In this document: positions 53,993 to 63,322 of the stretch, piece by piece
Layout of the letters: every line of letters begins with the position of its first letter
Numbering within the stretch: the stretch's first letter is position 1
Origin: [Clostridium] symbiosum
GTDB lineage: Bacteria; Bacillota; Clostridia; Lachnospirales; Lachnospiraceae
Length of the DNA: 64,000 nucleotides
Assembly: GCA_036419695.1 (NCBI GenBank)
Contig: CP143946.1
Span: 1,572,001 to 1,636,000 of the forward strand
Direction: 5' to 3'
Position numbers and translations under genes: made by a program
The notes under the pieces: model-generated
What the model was told of the DNA's origin: nothing
The model's database searches: none
Seen by the model: only the letters and a program-made list of their open reading frames with translations

Positions 53993-54654
53993 ACCAGATA
54001 CCCCAGTCCCCGTTTTGTAATCAGATAATCTTCCAGTCCCAATTCCGTCAGCTTCTTGCGAAGACGGTTAATATTAACGGTCAGAGTACTGTCCTCCACA
54101 AATTCTTCCATTTCCCACAGCTGGCAGATTAAATCATTTCTGGAAATAATAACGCCCGCATTTTCCATCAACGTTTTTAAAATTCCCAATTCATTTTTTG
54201 TGAGATCAACTTCTTTTCCCTGATAAGAAGCTTTTCCTTTTAAAATATCGAGAGACAACCCCCTGTGATTTAATACCAGACATTTCCTTTTTCCATAGGC
54301 GCGGTTTAGAACGGTCGAAATGTGGGCCAGCAGAATATGCATATTATAAGGTTTGGTGATAAAATCATCCGCCCCCAGATTCAGGCTCATCAGTTCGTCC
54401 AAATCGCTGTCGGAACTGGTTACCACAATAATGGGAACATCCTGGGTCTTTCGCACCTCCTGGCAGATAGCGAATCCATCCTGCACCGGCAGATTCAAAT
54501 CAAGCAGCACTAAATCCGGTGCCTCGATTGCTATCTGCTGCACCACATGCTCAAAATCCTCAATTACACTGCAGGAATATCCTTTCTTTTTCAGCGCTGT
54601 GCTCAATTCTTCCCTGATTTTCACTTCATCTTCCACAATTAAGATCCGTTCCAT
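53989..54654 (-). CDS. bceR: BceR-type response regulator (OmpR/PhoB family)
   Basis: A 221-residue regulator. The receiver has acidic residues in VEDEVK, phospho-acceptor Asp in LLDLNLP (about 52), Thr/Ser in VVTSS (about 79) and Lys in FITKPYN (about 101). The C-terminal winged helix (about 130-221) has ELGILKTLMENAG and VEDSTLTVNINRLRKKL. It probably binds the TNACA-N4-TGTAA boxes at 52852 and 49919. Order on the minus strand is regulator, kinase, box, ATPase, permease. Confidence 0.93.
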   Translation of the reverse strand: MERILIVEDEVKIREELSTALKKKGYSCSVIEDFEHVVQQIAIEAPDLVLLDLNLPVQDGFAICQEVRKTQDVPIIVVTSSDSDLDELMSLNLGADDFITKPYNMHILLAHISTVLNRAYGKRKCLVLNHRGLSLDILKGKASYQGKEVDLTKNELGILKTLMENAGVIISRNDLICQLWEMEEFVEDSTLTVNINRLRKKLTELGLEDYLITKRGLGYLV

Positions 54655-54914
54655 CTTTTGCCTCCCATTGCTTCTTATACCTCTTGCTTTGTTTTAATCT
54701 AATCACAAAGAGGAACAGCTGTCAACTAAATCCAGAGGGGAGGTAATTTAAGAAAAAGAAGCAGCCCGCTTTCAGTAAAGACCAACTGGCCGGAACGCAA
54801 GTAAAGCAACCCCCAAGTTTATTGTTTTTTATCATCTCTTTCATTTTTCTTTGGTTTTTTCTGCACACGCACTTTTGTTTTCTCCGATATCCTATTTTAA
54901 AAGGAGGAGTCAAA

Positions 54915-55424
54915 ATGGACATTCAGACATTAACACGTTTTTTTCTACAATATGGAGCCATATTTATTTTCCTGATCGTACTGCTTGAGTACCTGAACCT
55001 TCCAGGGTTCCCGGCCGGGGTGATTATGCCGCTGGCGGGCATCTGGGCGGCTAAGGGGAATATCAGTTTTCTGGCAGCCATGGTGATTACGGTCAGCGCC
55101 GGGTTATTGGGCAGCTGGATCTTATATTTTTTGGGAAGAATCGGCGGTGCGTTCTTTTTGCCATGGTATGTGAATCGCTTCCCAAAGCAGGAACCTCTTA
55201 TTCAAAAGAATCTTGAACTGCTTCGGCAAAAAGGAGCTGCGGGGGTGTTTATCAGCAAACTGATTCCTATGATACGCACGGTGATATCAATTCCGGCTGG
55301 AATGATTAAAATGGATTTTCTCTCATACAGCATCAGCTCCGCAGGCGGGATTTTCATCTGGAATTTCGTGCTGGTAGGCGCGGGATACTGGATGGGGGAT
55401 TCGGCCTTAAACCTGTTTACATAG
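54915..55424 (+). CDS. DedA family membrane protein
   Basis: A 169-residue membrane protein of the DedA/VTT family. LEYLNLPGFPAGVIMPLAGI and GSWILYFLGRIGG form the first conserved half, SKLIPMIRTVISIPAGMIKM the Arg-containing motif of DedA proteins that act as lipid scramblases or in membrane homeostasis. AAGGAGGAG precedes ATG 54915. It is followed by a family 4 glycosyltransferase, suggesting a joint role in envelope lipids. Confidence 0.88.
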   Translation: MDIQTLTRFFLQYGAIFIFLIVLLEYLNLPGFPAGVIMPLAGIWAAKGNISFLAAMVITVSAGLLGSWILYFLGRIGGAFFLPWYVNRFPKQEPLIQKNLELLRQKGAAGVFISKLIPMIRTVISIPAGMIKMDFLSYSISSAGGIFIWNFVLVGAGYWMGDSALNLFT

Positions 55425-55464
55425 CGGGCGGGGAAATGAGAAATAGACGCAGGAGGATGAATTG

Positions 55465-56736
55465 ATGAGAATTGCAATGTTTACTAATAATTATAAGCCA
55501 TTCATCGCAGGAGTGCCAATATCGATTGAGAGATTGTCTGAGGGGCTGAGAAATGCCGGACACGAGGTATATGTTTTTGCTCCCGACTATGGAAACTGCG
55601 GGGAAGAAACGTATGTAATCCGGTACAAAACGCTGTATAAAAAGGATGAAACCGGGATTGTGGTGGGAAACTGTTTCGACGGCAGGATAGAGAAGGAGTT
55701 CGCCAGACTCAGGTTCGATGTAATCCATGTACATCATCCACTGCTGTCCGGACATGCCGCCCTCTACCTTGGTAAAAAATATGGCATTCCGGTGGCATAT
55801 ACGTACCACACCAGATATGAGGAGTATCTGCACTATTTTAAGCCGTTTCAAGCGTTCGGCCCGGCACACCGTCAGGGAGGAACGCCAAAATTCGGCAGGG
55901 AGGCTCTGGTACGTCAGTACATAAAAGCCTTTGCCAACTCCTGTGACATGATATTTGCACCCACAAAAATGATGCGGGACTGCCTGGAAAACTATGGCAC
56001 GGACACCGGAATCGGGATTCTGCCAACGGGTCTGGAGGACAGTTCCTTTCAGGAGGATTCTGGGTCTGCCAAAGCAATCAGGAGACAGTATAAAGGAGAT
56101 AAAAAATATCTGTTCAGCACAATAGCCAGGCTTGAAAAGGAGAAAAACCTGGATTTTCTGCTGGAGGGAGCGGCGGCCCTAAAACGGCGGATGGGAGACT
56201 GTTTCCGCATCATGGTGATCGGGGAGGGAAGCGAGCGCGGACATCTGCAGGGGCTGGCCGGCCGTCTGGGAATTGGTGAGAATATTATTTTTACAGGAAA
56301 GGTAGAAAACCGGAGAATTAAAGACTACCAGTTTGCCAGCGATCTGTTCCTTTTCGCCTCCAAATCGGAGACGCAGGGAATTGTCCTTCTGGAGGCCATG
56401 GCGGCGGGAACGCCGGTGATTGCGGTCAGGGCCAGCGGCGTATCAGATATTGTAGAAAACGGCTGCAACGGATACATGACCCAGGAAAATGCGGAGCAGT
56501 GGGCCGAAGCCGCAGGACAGGCCCTCTCCGGACGGGAACATTACCTGGCGCTTTGCAGAAATTCGGTAAAAACCGCCTCGAACTACCGTTCCACGGAGAT
56601 TGCGGCTATGGCGGAAGCGTATTATTATCAGATGAAGGATCGCGACAGAAAGAAAAAAGGTTCGGAAGCGATGATGCAGTTTCTTTTTTATCTTAATCCA
56701 TGCAACCTGTTTAAAGAAAACAAAAATATGGTTTGA
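55465..56736 (+). CDS. family 4 glycosyltransferase (glycolipid-type)
   Basis: A 423-residue GT-B fold retaining glycosyltransferase. The N-terminal GVPISIERLSEGLRNAGHEV and HVHHPLLSG match diacylglycerol glucosyltransferases and mannosyltransferases; the C-terminal donor site has SKSETQGIVLLEAMAAGTPV with the expected EX7E pattern. It probably transfers glucose or mannose onto a membrane lipid, but protein or polysaccharide acceptors are possible. ATG 55465 has AGGAGG 8 nt upstream. The DedA gene lies 40 bp upstream. Confidence 0.85.
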   Translation: MRIAMFTNNYKPFIAGVPISIERLSEGLRNAGHEVYVFAPDYGNCGEETYVIRYKTLYKKDETGIVVGNCFDGRIEKEFARLRFDVIHVHHPLLSGHAALYLGKKYGIPVAYTYHTRYEEYLHYFKPFQAFGPAHRQGGTPKFGREALVRQYIKAFANSCDMIFAPTKMMRDCLENYGTDTGIGILPTGLEDSSFQEDSGSAKAIRRQYKGDKKYLFSTIARLEKEKNLDFLLEGAAALKRRMGDCFRIMVIGEGSERGHLQGLAGRLGIGENIIFTGKVENRRIKDYQFASDLFLFASKSETQGIVLLEAMAAGTPVIAVRASGVSDIVENGCNGYMTQENAEQWAEAAGQALSGREHYLALCRNSVKTASNYRSTEIAAMAEAYYYQMKDRDRKKKGSEAMMQFLFYLNPCNLFKENKNMV

Positions 56737-56830
56737 ATGGCAGACGGCCTCTTTCATGATTTTCCCGAAACGGCACATACTATCGGAAAACAAGATCCGT
56801 GATGTGCCAGCGGCCGGAAAGGGAAGAATT

Positions 56831-57823
56831 ATGAAATTTGATGCGGTATACTATGAACCGGACAGCCTGAATTATGTTTTGGGGAAGGAACTTAAGGAAA
56901 AGTATGGTGATTTGCCCTGGCTGCCTATTGCCAGCCATAATTCCATCAAAGAAATGCAGGAAAAGCCCAACTCGGAGTTTGGGAAAATGAAGAGAAACCT
57001 GATAGTCGGAATCCGAAAAACCCACAAATACATCGAAAACCATAAGGTGTCGGATTACCTGGTACCCTACACGTCGTCGGGCTGCACGGCTATGTGCCTG
57101 TACTGCTATCTGGTTTGCAATTATAATAAATGCGCCTATCTCCGCCTGTTTGTGAACCGCGAGCAGATGCTGGACCGCCTGATTAAAAAGGGACGGGAGA
57201 GCAGCCCCGCTGTATTTGAAATCGGCAGCAACAGCGACCTGGTACTGGAAAACGTCATAACTGGAAACCTGCTCTATACAATACCCAGATTTGCTGAGGA
57301 GGGGACGGGAAAACTCACATTCCCATCCAAATTTGATATGGTGGATCCGCTTCTGCCTCTGGAACACAGGGGGAAGATTATCTTCCGTATGAGTGTGAAT
57401 CCACAGGAACTTATCAGGCGGATTGAACTTGGCACCTCGGGACTGGCGCAGAGAATCAGCGCGGTCAATAAGATGTGTGAGGCGGGATATCCCTGCGGGC
57501 TCTTAATTGCACCGGTAATTTTGACGGAGGGATGGAAAGAAATGTATACGGGCCTTCTCGAAGAGCTGGAAGAGGGGCTGACCGCGAAGATGAAGAAGCA
57601 GATGTTTCTTGAAATTATTCTGATGACCTATTCCTATGTGCACCGGGCAATCAACAGTGAAGCGTTTCCCGCCGCGCCCGACTTATATGACGGCGAACGG
57701 ATGACGGGAAGGGGCAGAGGCAGATACTGTTACCGTGAAGATTCCAGAAAAGAGGCCGAAGACTTCCTGCGGTCGGAGGTAAAACGAATCATGGGTGATG
57801 TCAAAATACTTTATATCAGTTAG
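56831..57823 (+). CDS. splB: spore photoproduct lyase
   Basis: A 330-residue radical SAM enzyme that directly reverses the spore photoproduct (a thymine dimer formed in UV-exposed spores) during germination. The CxxxCxxC cluster motif is CTAMCLYC (about 90-97) followed by the conserved NYNKCAYLR with the Cys needed for hydrogen transfer (about 107). The C-terminal GRGRYCY stretch and length fit SplB. ATG 56831 has GGGAAG just upstream. Its presence is good evidence that the organism forms endospores. The next gene overlaps its end by 26 nt. Confidence 0.92.
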   Translation: MKFDAVYYEPDSLNYVLGKELKEKYGDLPWLPIASHNSIKEMQEKPNSEFGKMKRNLIVGIRKTHKYIENHKVSDYLVPYTSSGCTAMCLYCYLVCNYNKCAYLRLFVNREQMLDRLIKKGRESSPAVFEIGSNSDLVLENVITGNLLYTIPRFAEEGTGKLTFPSKFDMVDPLLPLEHRGKIIFRMSVNPQELIRRIELGTSGLAQRISAVNKMCEAGYPCGLLIAPVILTEGWKEMYTGLLEELEEGLTAKMKKQMFLEIILMTYSYVHRAINSEAFPAAPDLYDGERMTGRGRGRYCYREDSRKEAEDFLRSEVKRIMGDVKILYIS

Positions 57824-58205
57824 AGCAATGGTTACTGTTCATAGGCTTAGAATCGCGGTCAGGGCGGCAAAAGAGTATCTGGACGGGACAAAAAGCCTTA
57901 AAGAGGTGAAACCGGCTCTGAAAGAGGCCGTCCAGGCCGCAAGAGACGCGGAGGAAGAACCGGCGGCCCAGGCAGCGGCCCGCGCCGTCTCAACGGCATG
58001 CACGGTGCTCCATTCACCAACGGGGGCGCTGGGATTCACATTTTACGGTGCCGCGGCTTATGCCTACAGCAGTGGGGGGCTGAATGAAAAGCAGAAGCTC
58101 TATGAGGAGCTGGCAGAGACGGAATTAAAGAAGATACTGGAATCACTGCAAAAAGCGGCCGTTCCGGATGAGAAAAATCCGGTTAAGATTAACTGGAACT
58201 GTTAG
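57798..58205 (+). CDS. Imm5-like domain protein
   Basis: A 135-residue helical protein with Ala-rich segments: HRLRIAVRAAKEYLDGTKSL, QAAARAVSTACTVLHSPTGA and FYGAAAYAYSSGGL. The pattern recalls the Imm5-like putative immunity family. No toxin gene is adjacent, so an immunity role is uncertain. ATG 57798 keeps the SKYFISVRAM start; ATG 57828 is an alternative. It overlaps splB. The 267 bp after it hold no gene; GTGACA and TATTAT with 16 bp spacing near 58358-58385 may be the promoter of the next gene. Confidence 0.6.
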   Translation: MSKYFISVRAMVTVHRLRIAVRAAKEYLDGTKSLKEVKPALKEAVQAARDAEEEPAAQAAARAVSTACTVLHSPTGALGFTFYGAAAYAYSSGGLNEKQKLYEELAETELKKILESLQKAAVPDEKNPVKINWNC

Positions 58206-58472
58206 AGTGTGTCTGAAAGCTCATTCCTGCCATCGGCACGCCCCAAATTTCCCACGAAGCGCAATGCACACCAGACGGAAACCAAGATTCAAATACACTC
58301 CGGGCTGCAATAATTTTAACGCGGGCTTAACACCTGGATCTGGTATCTAAATGGACAGGTGACATAAAATATGATACAATTATTATAAGTTAGCGCTCAA
58401 TAACAAGCGCGCGCCTGTAACCGTTAACCGGATATCTATTCATGAGGTATTCATTCAGGAAATGGAGGTTAT

Positions 58473-59987
58473 TTGAATAAGAAATTAAAAGAAAAGATAC
58501 AGGAATCATTGACAACGGTTCTTCCAATCACGACAGTGGTATTGCTGCTGAGCATATTTTTACTGCCGATTGACGTGGGGACGGTTGCCCTGTTTTTAAC
58601 AGGAGCATTTTTTCTGATAGTAGGCATGGGTTTCTTCCAGCTTGGAGCGGAAATCACCATGATGCCTCTTGGGGAAGGCGTTGGACAGCACCTGGTGAAA
58701 ACAAAGAATTTAGTAATAACAATTGTGGTATGTTTTGTTGTAGGAGTCATTATCACGGTGGCGGAGCCGGATCTTCAGGTTTTGTCCAATCAGGTTCCAT
58801 CTATCCCTAACGCAGTTCTTGTCTGGACCGTTGCGTTCGGCGTCGGTATTTTTACCATTGCCGCGGTTCTCAGAATCTTAATGAATATCAGCCTTTTGAA
58901 AATTTTGATTGTTTTATACCCTTTGCTGTTCCTTGTCTCGTTTTTGGTGCCGGCGGATTTTACGGCAATCGCCTTTGATTCGGGCGGAGTGACCACGGGG
59001 CCTATGACGGTTCCCTTCATTATGGCTCTCGGCATCGGTTTTTCGTCTGCCAGGTGCGACAAAAACAGTGACAGCGACAGCTTCGGCCTTGTGGCCCTGT
59101 GCAGTATCGGGCCGATTCTCATGGTATTGCTTCTCAGCCTCTTTTTCCATCCCGGGGATGCATCATATGATATGGCTGAAATTGTAGAGCTTTTTACAAT
59201 GCAGGATGTGGTTCATCAGTTCATTATTGCCCTGCCTGCGCAGCTGAAGGAGGTATCGGTTATTATTTTCCCCATACTTCTTGTCTTTATCATCTTCCAG
59301 TTATGTACGAAACAGTACAGAATAAAACAGATTTTGCGTCTGCTGGTGGGACTTCTGTATACGTTAATTGGAACGACCCTGTTTCTTACGGGCGTCAATA
59401 CCGGGTTTGCGCCGGTTGGGACCCTGCTGGGAGCGGAACTGGCCGGAAGTCCGTTTAAGTGGATGCTCGTTCCCGTCGGAGCGCTGGTCGGATTCTATAT
59501 TGTAAAGGCGGAACCGGCGGTACAGGTCCTGAATAACCAGGTCGAAGACATCACAAACGGTACGGTATCCAGAAACTCGATGAACCGCTGCCTTTCAATC
59601 GGCGTTTCGGCTGCGGTGGCCCTGGCCATGGTCCGGATTCTGACCGGCGTCAACATATACTGGATCCTGATTCCGGGATACATACTTGCCCTTTTTATGG
59701 CGAAAAGAGTTGAACCTATCTTTGTGGGGATTGCCTTTGACTCCGGCGGCGTTGCCAGCGGCCCAATGACATCCACGTTCCTGCTTCCGATGGCGATCGG
59801 CGCATGTGTGGGCGTTGAAGGCAATATCACGACGGATGCATTCGGCGTGGTGGCGCTTGTTGCCCTGGCTCCGATTATTGCAATTCAGGCCACCGGCCTG
59901 GTATACGCATACAAAGCAAAACGGCTGCCGGTTACGGCTGTCTCTGAAGAGACAGATTATGAGTTCATCGATCTGGAGGAGGAATAG
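58473..59987 (+). CDS. DUF1538 membrane protein (duplicated)
   Basis: A 504-residue membrane protein built of two related halves: MGFFQLGAEITMMPLGEGVG and AEPDLQVLSNQV with FDSGGVTTGPMTVPF, repeated as AEPAVQVLNNQV with FDSGGVASGPMTSTF. About twelve helices. The DUF1538 family includes proteins reported as cation/proton antiporters in halophiles; whether this one is an antiporter is not visible from sequence. Start TTG 58473 has GGAGG 7 nt upstream. It is directly followed by a PII-like protein, which probably gates it. Confidence 0.8.
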   Translation: MNKKLKEKIQESLTTVLPITTVVLLLSIFLLPIDVGTVALFLTGAFFLIVGMGFFQLGAEITMMPLGEGVGQHLVKTKNLVITIVVCFVVGVIITVAEPDLQVLSNQVPSIPNAVLVWTVAFGVGIFTIAAVLRILMNISLLKILIVLYPLLFLVSFLVPADFTAIAFDSGGVTTGPMTVPFIMALGIGFSSARCDKNSDSDSFGLVALCSIGPILMVLLLSLFFHPGDASYDMAEIVELFTMQDVVHQFIIALPAQLKEVSVIIFPILLVFIIFQLCTKQYRIKQILRLLVGLLYTLIGTTLFLTGVNTGFAPVGTLLGAELAGSPFKWMLVPVGALVGFYIVKAEPAVQVLNNQVEDITNGTVSRNSMNRCLSIGVSAAVALAMVRILTGVNIYWILIPGYILALFMAKRVEPIFVGIAFDSGGVASGPMTSTFLLPMAIGACVGVEGNITTDAFGVVALVALAPIIAIQATGLVYAYKAKRLPVTAVSEETDYEFIDLEEE

Positions 59988-59990
59988 AAA

Positions 59991-60701
59991 ATGGAAGGGC
60001 ACAGCGACAGTTTGTTATTGAGAATGCTTGTGATTATCACCGATAAACCCGTTGAAAAGAAGGTAGTAAAGATACTGGACGACTTTCAGGTGAAGGTCAG
60101 ATACCAGTTCCGGGGAAAAGGCACGGCAAGTTCGGAGTTTTTGGAAATCTGCGGACTCAGTGAATCCGGCCGTATCATAACGGCAGGGCTGGTACTGAAA
60201 GGCAGTGTGCACGGCGTATTTGAAGCGCTGGAAGAAAGATTAAAGATCAGGGAAAGAGGAAGAGGCATTGCGTTCACAATTCCTGTAAACGGCCTTCAGA
60301 ACTATCTGCTCAAACAATTGGAGGAGGATCAGGCAGAGGCCGTATGCGGGGATATGGACAGGAAGGAGGAGGCTATGAAAGAAGAGATGAAGGAAGACAT
60401 TTCATATGTTATGATTTTTGCGTCCTGCAACCAGGGATACAGCGGGGAGGTGATGGAGGCGGCCAGGGGCGCCGGGGCCACCGGCGGCACGATCCTGAAA
60501 AGCAGAAGACAGGGACTGGAGGAGCCCGTCAAATTCATGGAAGTCTCCATCCAGGAGGAACAGGAGGTAATAAGCATTGTTGTTCCCAAATGTATCAAGA
60601 AGGAAGTAATGAAAGAAATCAGTGAAAAGTGCGGATGTCAGACTCCGGCCAGAGGAATGATTCTATCCCTGCCGGTGGATGAGATTATCGGTTTATCATA
60701 A
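59991..60701 (+). CDS. tandem PII-like regulatory protein
   Basis: A 236-residue protein with two ferredoxin-like PII-type domains (about 8-110 and 128-234). The second shows ARGAGATGGTILKSRRQGLE (expected T-loop region of PII proteins), then a beta strand and the ending RGMILSLPVDEIIGL. The first copy is degenerate. PII-like proteins bind nucleotides and regulate transporters. It starts 3 nt after the DUF1538 gene, using the GAGGAGG at that gene's end, so a transporter-regulator pair is likely. Confidence 0.75.
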   Translation: MEGHSDSLLLRMLVIITDKPVEKKVVKILDDFQVKVRYQFRGKGTASSEFLEICGLSESGRIITAGLVLKGSVHGVFEALEERLKIRERGRGIAFTIPVNGLQNYLLKQLEEDQAEAVCGDMDRKEEAMKEEMKEDISYVMIFASCNQGYSGEVMEAARGAGATGGTILKSRRQGLEEPVKFMEVSIQEEQEVISIVVPKCIKKEVMKEISEKCGCQTPARGMILSLPVDEIIGLS

Positions 60702-60721
60702 ATACCGCTCCATTCACCCCG

Positions 60722-61324
60722 TCATTTTAAAAGGTTTGCTATTGCGGGAATCCTGTCTTTAATCACCATGTCCGTTGTATTGAAACAGAAGTCATAGTTT
60801 GCTTTATCGCCCCACACCTGGCTGGTGTAAAAGCCGTAATACCGGGAGCGGTTTTTATCCACCCTCTGTATATGCTGTTTCAGCTCTTTGTCGGAGAGGG
60901 ATTCCTGCGGCTCAGCTTTTTCACGGCAGCGTTTCATCTTGCTTTCCATTCCCGCATATACGAAAATACGGATGGGATTTTGTTCCTGCAGGATGTAATC
61001 GGCGCAGCGGCCTACGATGACGCAGGCCGATTTGTCGGCCATTTCCCTGATAATACGGCTCTGTTCCTGGAAGATGGTGCAGTTCTGCTCCAGGATAATA
61101 TTTTCCCTGGGGTAGAAGCTCCGGCCGATGGTGATGGGAAACATGGTGGCCGGGCGCTGTTCCACAACCTGGCTGATGTACGTCTCCGACAGGGCCGTCC
61201 GTTTTGCAATTTCCGCAACAATCTCTTTGTCGTAATAGGCAATCCCGAGTTCCCCGGCAAGGCGGCGTCCCAGTTCACGTCCGCCGCTTCCAAATTCACG
61301 TCCAACCGTTATAATTCTATTCAT
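60722..61324 (-). CDS. cytidylate kinase-like family protein
   Basis: A 200-residue P-loop protein: ITVGREFGSGGRELGRRLA has the modified Walker A of the cytidylate kinase-like family; VIVGRCADYIL and the Arg-rich lid MKRCREKAEP follow; YGFYTSQVWGDKANYDFCFN is typical of this subgroup. It probably phosphorylates a small nucleotide-like substrate; true CMP kinase activity is not assured. ATG 61324 has GGAGG 7 nt upstream and overlaps the end of the MATE gene by 8 nt. Confidence 0.85.
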   Translation of the reverse strand: MNRIITVGREFGSGGRELGRRLAGELGIAYYDKEIVAEIAKRTALSETYISQVVEQRPATMFPITIGRSFYPRENIILEQNCTIFQEQSRIIREMADKSACVIVGRCADYILQEQNPIRIFVYAGMESKMKRCREKAEPQESLSDKELKQHIQRVDKNRSRYYGFYTSQVWGDKANYDFCFNTTDMVIKDRIPAIANLLK

Positions 61325-62651
61325 TGTCAATCCTCCCTGATAGTTTTTTCGTGTAGCTGCCGATAAGGGCGACGACGGCCACAGCCACGACAGCTTCCGT
61401 GATCGGCATGGCAAACCAAAGAGAATTGGCTCCCGCCATCAGCGGCAGTGTGTAAATCAAGATTCCACTTATAATAAGTCCCCTGGAGACCGATACGAAG
61501 AAAGAGGCTCCCGGTTTCATCAATGACTGGAAATAATAGGTGGAAAAAATATTCAGCGGAAGCAGCAGGAAGGAAATTCCGTAGCTTCTCATAATAAACG
61601 GCGCAATGCGGTAAATCTCATCGGTCGGAGCCATGAAAATCCGGATAAACCCGTTGGGGAAGGCAAATATCAGGAGAGTCCAGATGACGCTGAAAAAACA
61701 TACGGAATAGAGCGCGTATTTCAGCGTGTCTTTAATGCGGTTCCACTTCCCTGCGCCGAAGTTGATGGAGAAAATCGGCTGTGACGCCTGCCCTACACTG
61801 TATGCGCAGCACTGTACAATTGTGCTGATGTTGACAATGACACCGTAGACGGACAGGGAATCGGCTCCCAGATATTTCATAATCTGGCGGTTAAACAGCA
61901 TGGTCAGGATACCCATGGCAATATCGATGAAAAAGGTGGAAAAACCAGTCACGATGATTTGCCTGAATTTTACCATAAACTGAACCGGTTTGTCTATTTT
62001 AAGCGTGTTTCTTTATGAAAAGAAATGGGTGAGCATAACAGCAAATGTTATAAACGCCCCGGCGGCCGTAGCCAGGCCGGCTCCCATAATTCCCATGTCC
62101 AGTATAAAAACAAAGAAGTAATCCCCGAACACATTGAAGATTCCTCCCGACAGCACCGCAGCCGTAGCCAGGCCGGGATTGTTGTCGTTTCGCAGAAATG
62201 CCGCCAGCATCTGGTTAAACAGAAAGACCGGAACAATAAATTTAACCGGCAGAAGATACTGTTTGGCCAGTGGGAGAAGCGTTTCCTCCGCCCCGAACAG
62301 AAGCAGCATCTGTGTGTCGAAAAGTACGATGGCAAACCAGCAGGCCAGTCCAAGCAGTAATGTGGAGATCAGGGACGTTGTGAAATACTGGTTTTCTTTT
62401 CCCCTGTCCCCGCTGCCCCTGGCGGCGCTGAAGAGTACGGAACCGCCGATTCCCGTCAGCAGCCCAAGGCTGTAGATGATGTTCCAGACCGGCGCAACCA
62501 CGGCCAGCGCCGCGGTGCCGCCGGGGCCCTGGTACTGGCCGACCATGGCCATATCCACAAGGCCGTAGATAGAGCTTATCAGGGCGCTGCCGAATGCGGC
62601 GCTCAGATACTTAAAGTAGATGTTTTTTACATTTCCCTGTAACAGATTCAT
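61317..62651 (-). pseudogene. MATE family transporter with internal ochre stop
   Basis: The first half reads 212 residues from ATG 62651 (AGGAGG upstream), six helices of a MATE transporter (GSALISSIYGLVDMAMVGQY), to TAA at 62013-62015. The same frame continues without shift: RNTLKIDKPVQFMVKFRQII and six more helices to 61317. Removing the single stop restores about 444 residues, the normal length. The stop lies in the loop between the two MATE halves. A restart at ATG 61976 without a good RBS is possible. It has a strong promoter and a structured leader upstream. Confidence 0.85.
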
Positions 62652-62700
62652 GTCGTGTTGTCCTCCTTTTACTGAACTAAGAACGTAATTTCCTGTGAAT

Positions 62701-62744
62701 CAACAACGAAAAGCACGCTTCGCGGACTTTTCATTGCCACTCAA
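62701..62744 (+). repeat. dispersed palindromic repeat, copy 3
   Basis: CAACAACGAAAAGCACG...ACTTTTCATTGCCACTCAA, matching copies at 12651-12693 and (inverted) 38300-38340. Confidence 0.75.
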
Positions 62745-62790
62745 AAAAAGCCGGACAGGATAACAGGCTTCTCAGCCTGCCACCTTATCC
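62743..62790 (-). terminator. leader terminator (attenuator) before the MATE gene
   Basis: On the minus strand GGATAA and CAGGC pair with GCCTG and TTATCC (one side has a 5-nt bulge), followed after 8 nt by seven Ts. It lies between the promoter and the MATE start. Confidence 0.6.
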
Positions 62791-62839
62791 AGCTCATCAT
62801 TTCCAAACGAATGACTCACCCTCCGAGTGAACAGTGGAT

Positions 62840-62868
62840 AGTATACTAAATGAAATCCTGAAAGTCAA
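62840..62868 (-). promoter_or_regulatory. sigma-A promoter of the MATE leader
   Basis: TTGACT (minus strand, 62863-62868), 17 bp, TATACT (62840-62845). About 190 nt of leader precede the MATE start. Confidence 0.8.
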
Positions 62869-62932
62869 GTGTTTTTCTGCGGCATATTCACTCCCTTCCG
62901 GCCGGGGCGGAAAATGTTGTAAAAACATGAAA

Positions 62933-62975
62933 ACCGGGAGGAAACTGCTCCTTGAAAGAGCGGTTTCCTCCCGGT
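62933..62975 (-). terminator. terminator of the small gene at 63053
   Basis: An 18-bp stem (62933-62950 with 62958-62975, one G-T pair); on the minus strand T-rich sequence follows. Confidence 0.8.
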
Positions 62976-63052
62976 CATAAATCGTCTGAAGGAATCCACG
63001 GCAGCCGCCGTAAACCATTCATCATGTCCATGTTATATCTTAAGAACCGTAC

Positions 63053-63223
63053 TTATCTGCGGCTGGTAAGAGCTGACGTATAAGGCAGATTTCTGGCATC
63101 GCTGATGCCGAGCTGTCCTGCAATTCTTGAGAGAAGGAGTTTGCACTCCGCCTCGGAAAGAAGGTTTAAGTCTTTCTGGGACCGGGAAGCCGGAGCTGAT
63201 GTAACGGAATTGTCTCTTTTCAT
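63053..63223 (-). CDS. small hypothetical protein (56 residues)
   Basis: The frame from ATG 63223 (AAAGGAG 7 nt upstream) reads MKRDNSVTSAPASRSQKD and ends TSALTSRR. It is soluble, basic, with a helical middle (LNLLSEAECKLLLSRIAGQL). It has its own strong terminator, which supports a real transcript. No family recognised. It is too short to be seen by length alone. Confidence 0.6.
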   Translation of the reverse strand: MKRDNSVTSAPASRSQKDLNLLSEAECKLLLSRIAGQLGISDARNLPYTSALTSRR

Positions 63224-63292
63224 AGGAATTCTCCTTTCATACCATGTGTTGTGGGGGTGAACAGTAACCTTTTAATTCCCCGTCCTGATTTC

Positions 63293-63322
63293 TTGACAAA
63301 TCAGGTATTGCAATATTATTAT
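63293..63322 (+). promoter_or_regulatory. promoter upstream of the LysR gene
   Basis: TTGACA (63293-63298), 18 bp, TATTAT (63317-63322). The 200 bp between it and the LysR start hold no gene. Confidence 0.5.

Noticed and set aside
58206..58472. Possible insertion sequence remnant downstream of the Imm5-like gene
   Set aside because: The start of this gap looks like an element end, but no inverted repeat, target duplication or transposase fragment could be found.
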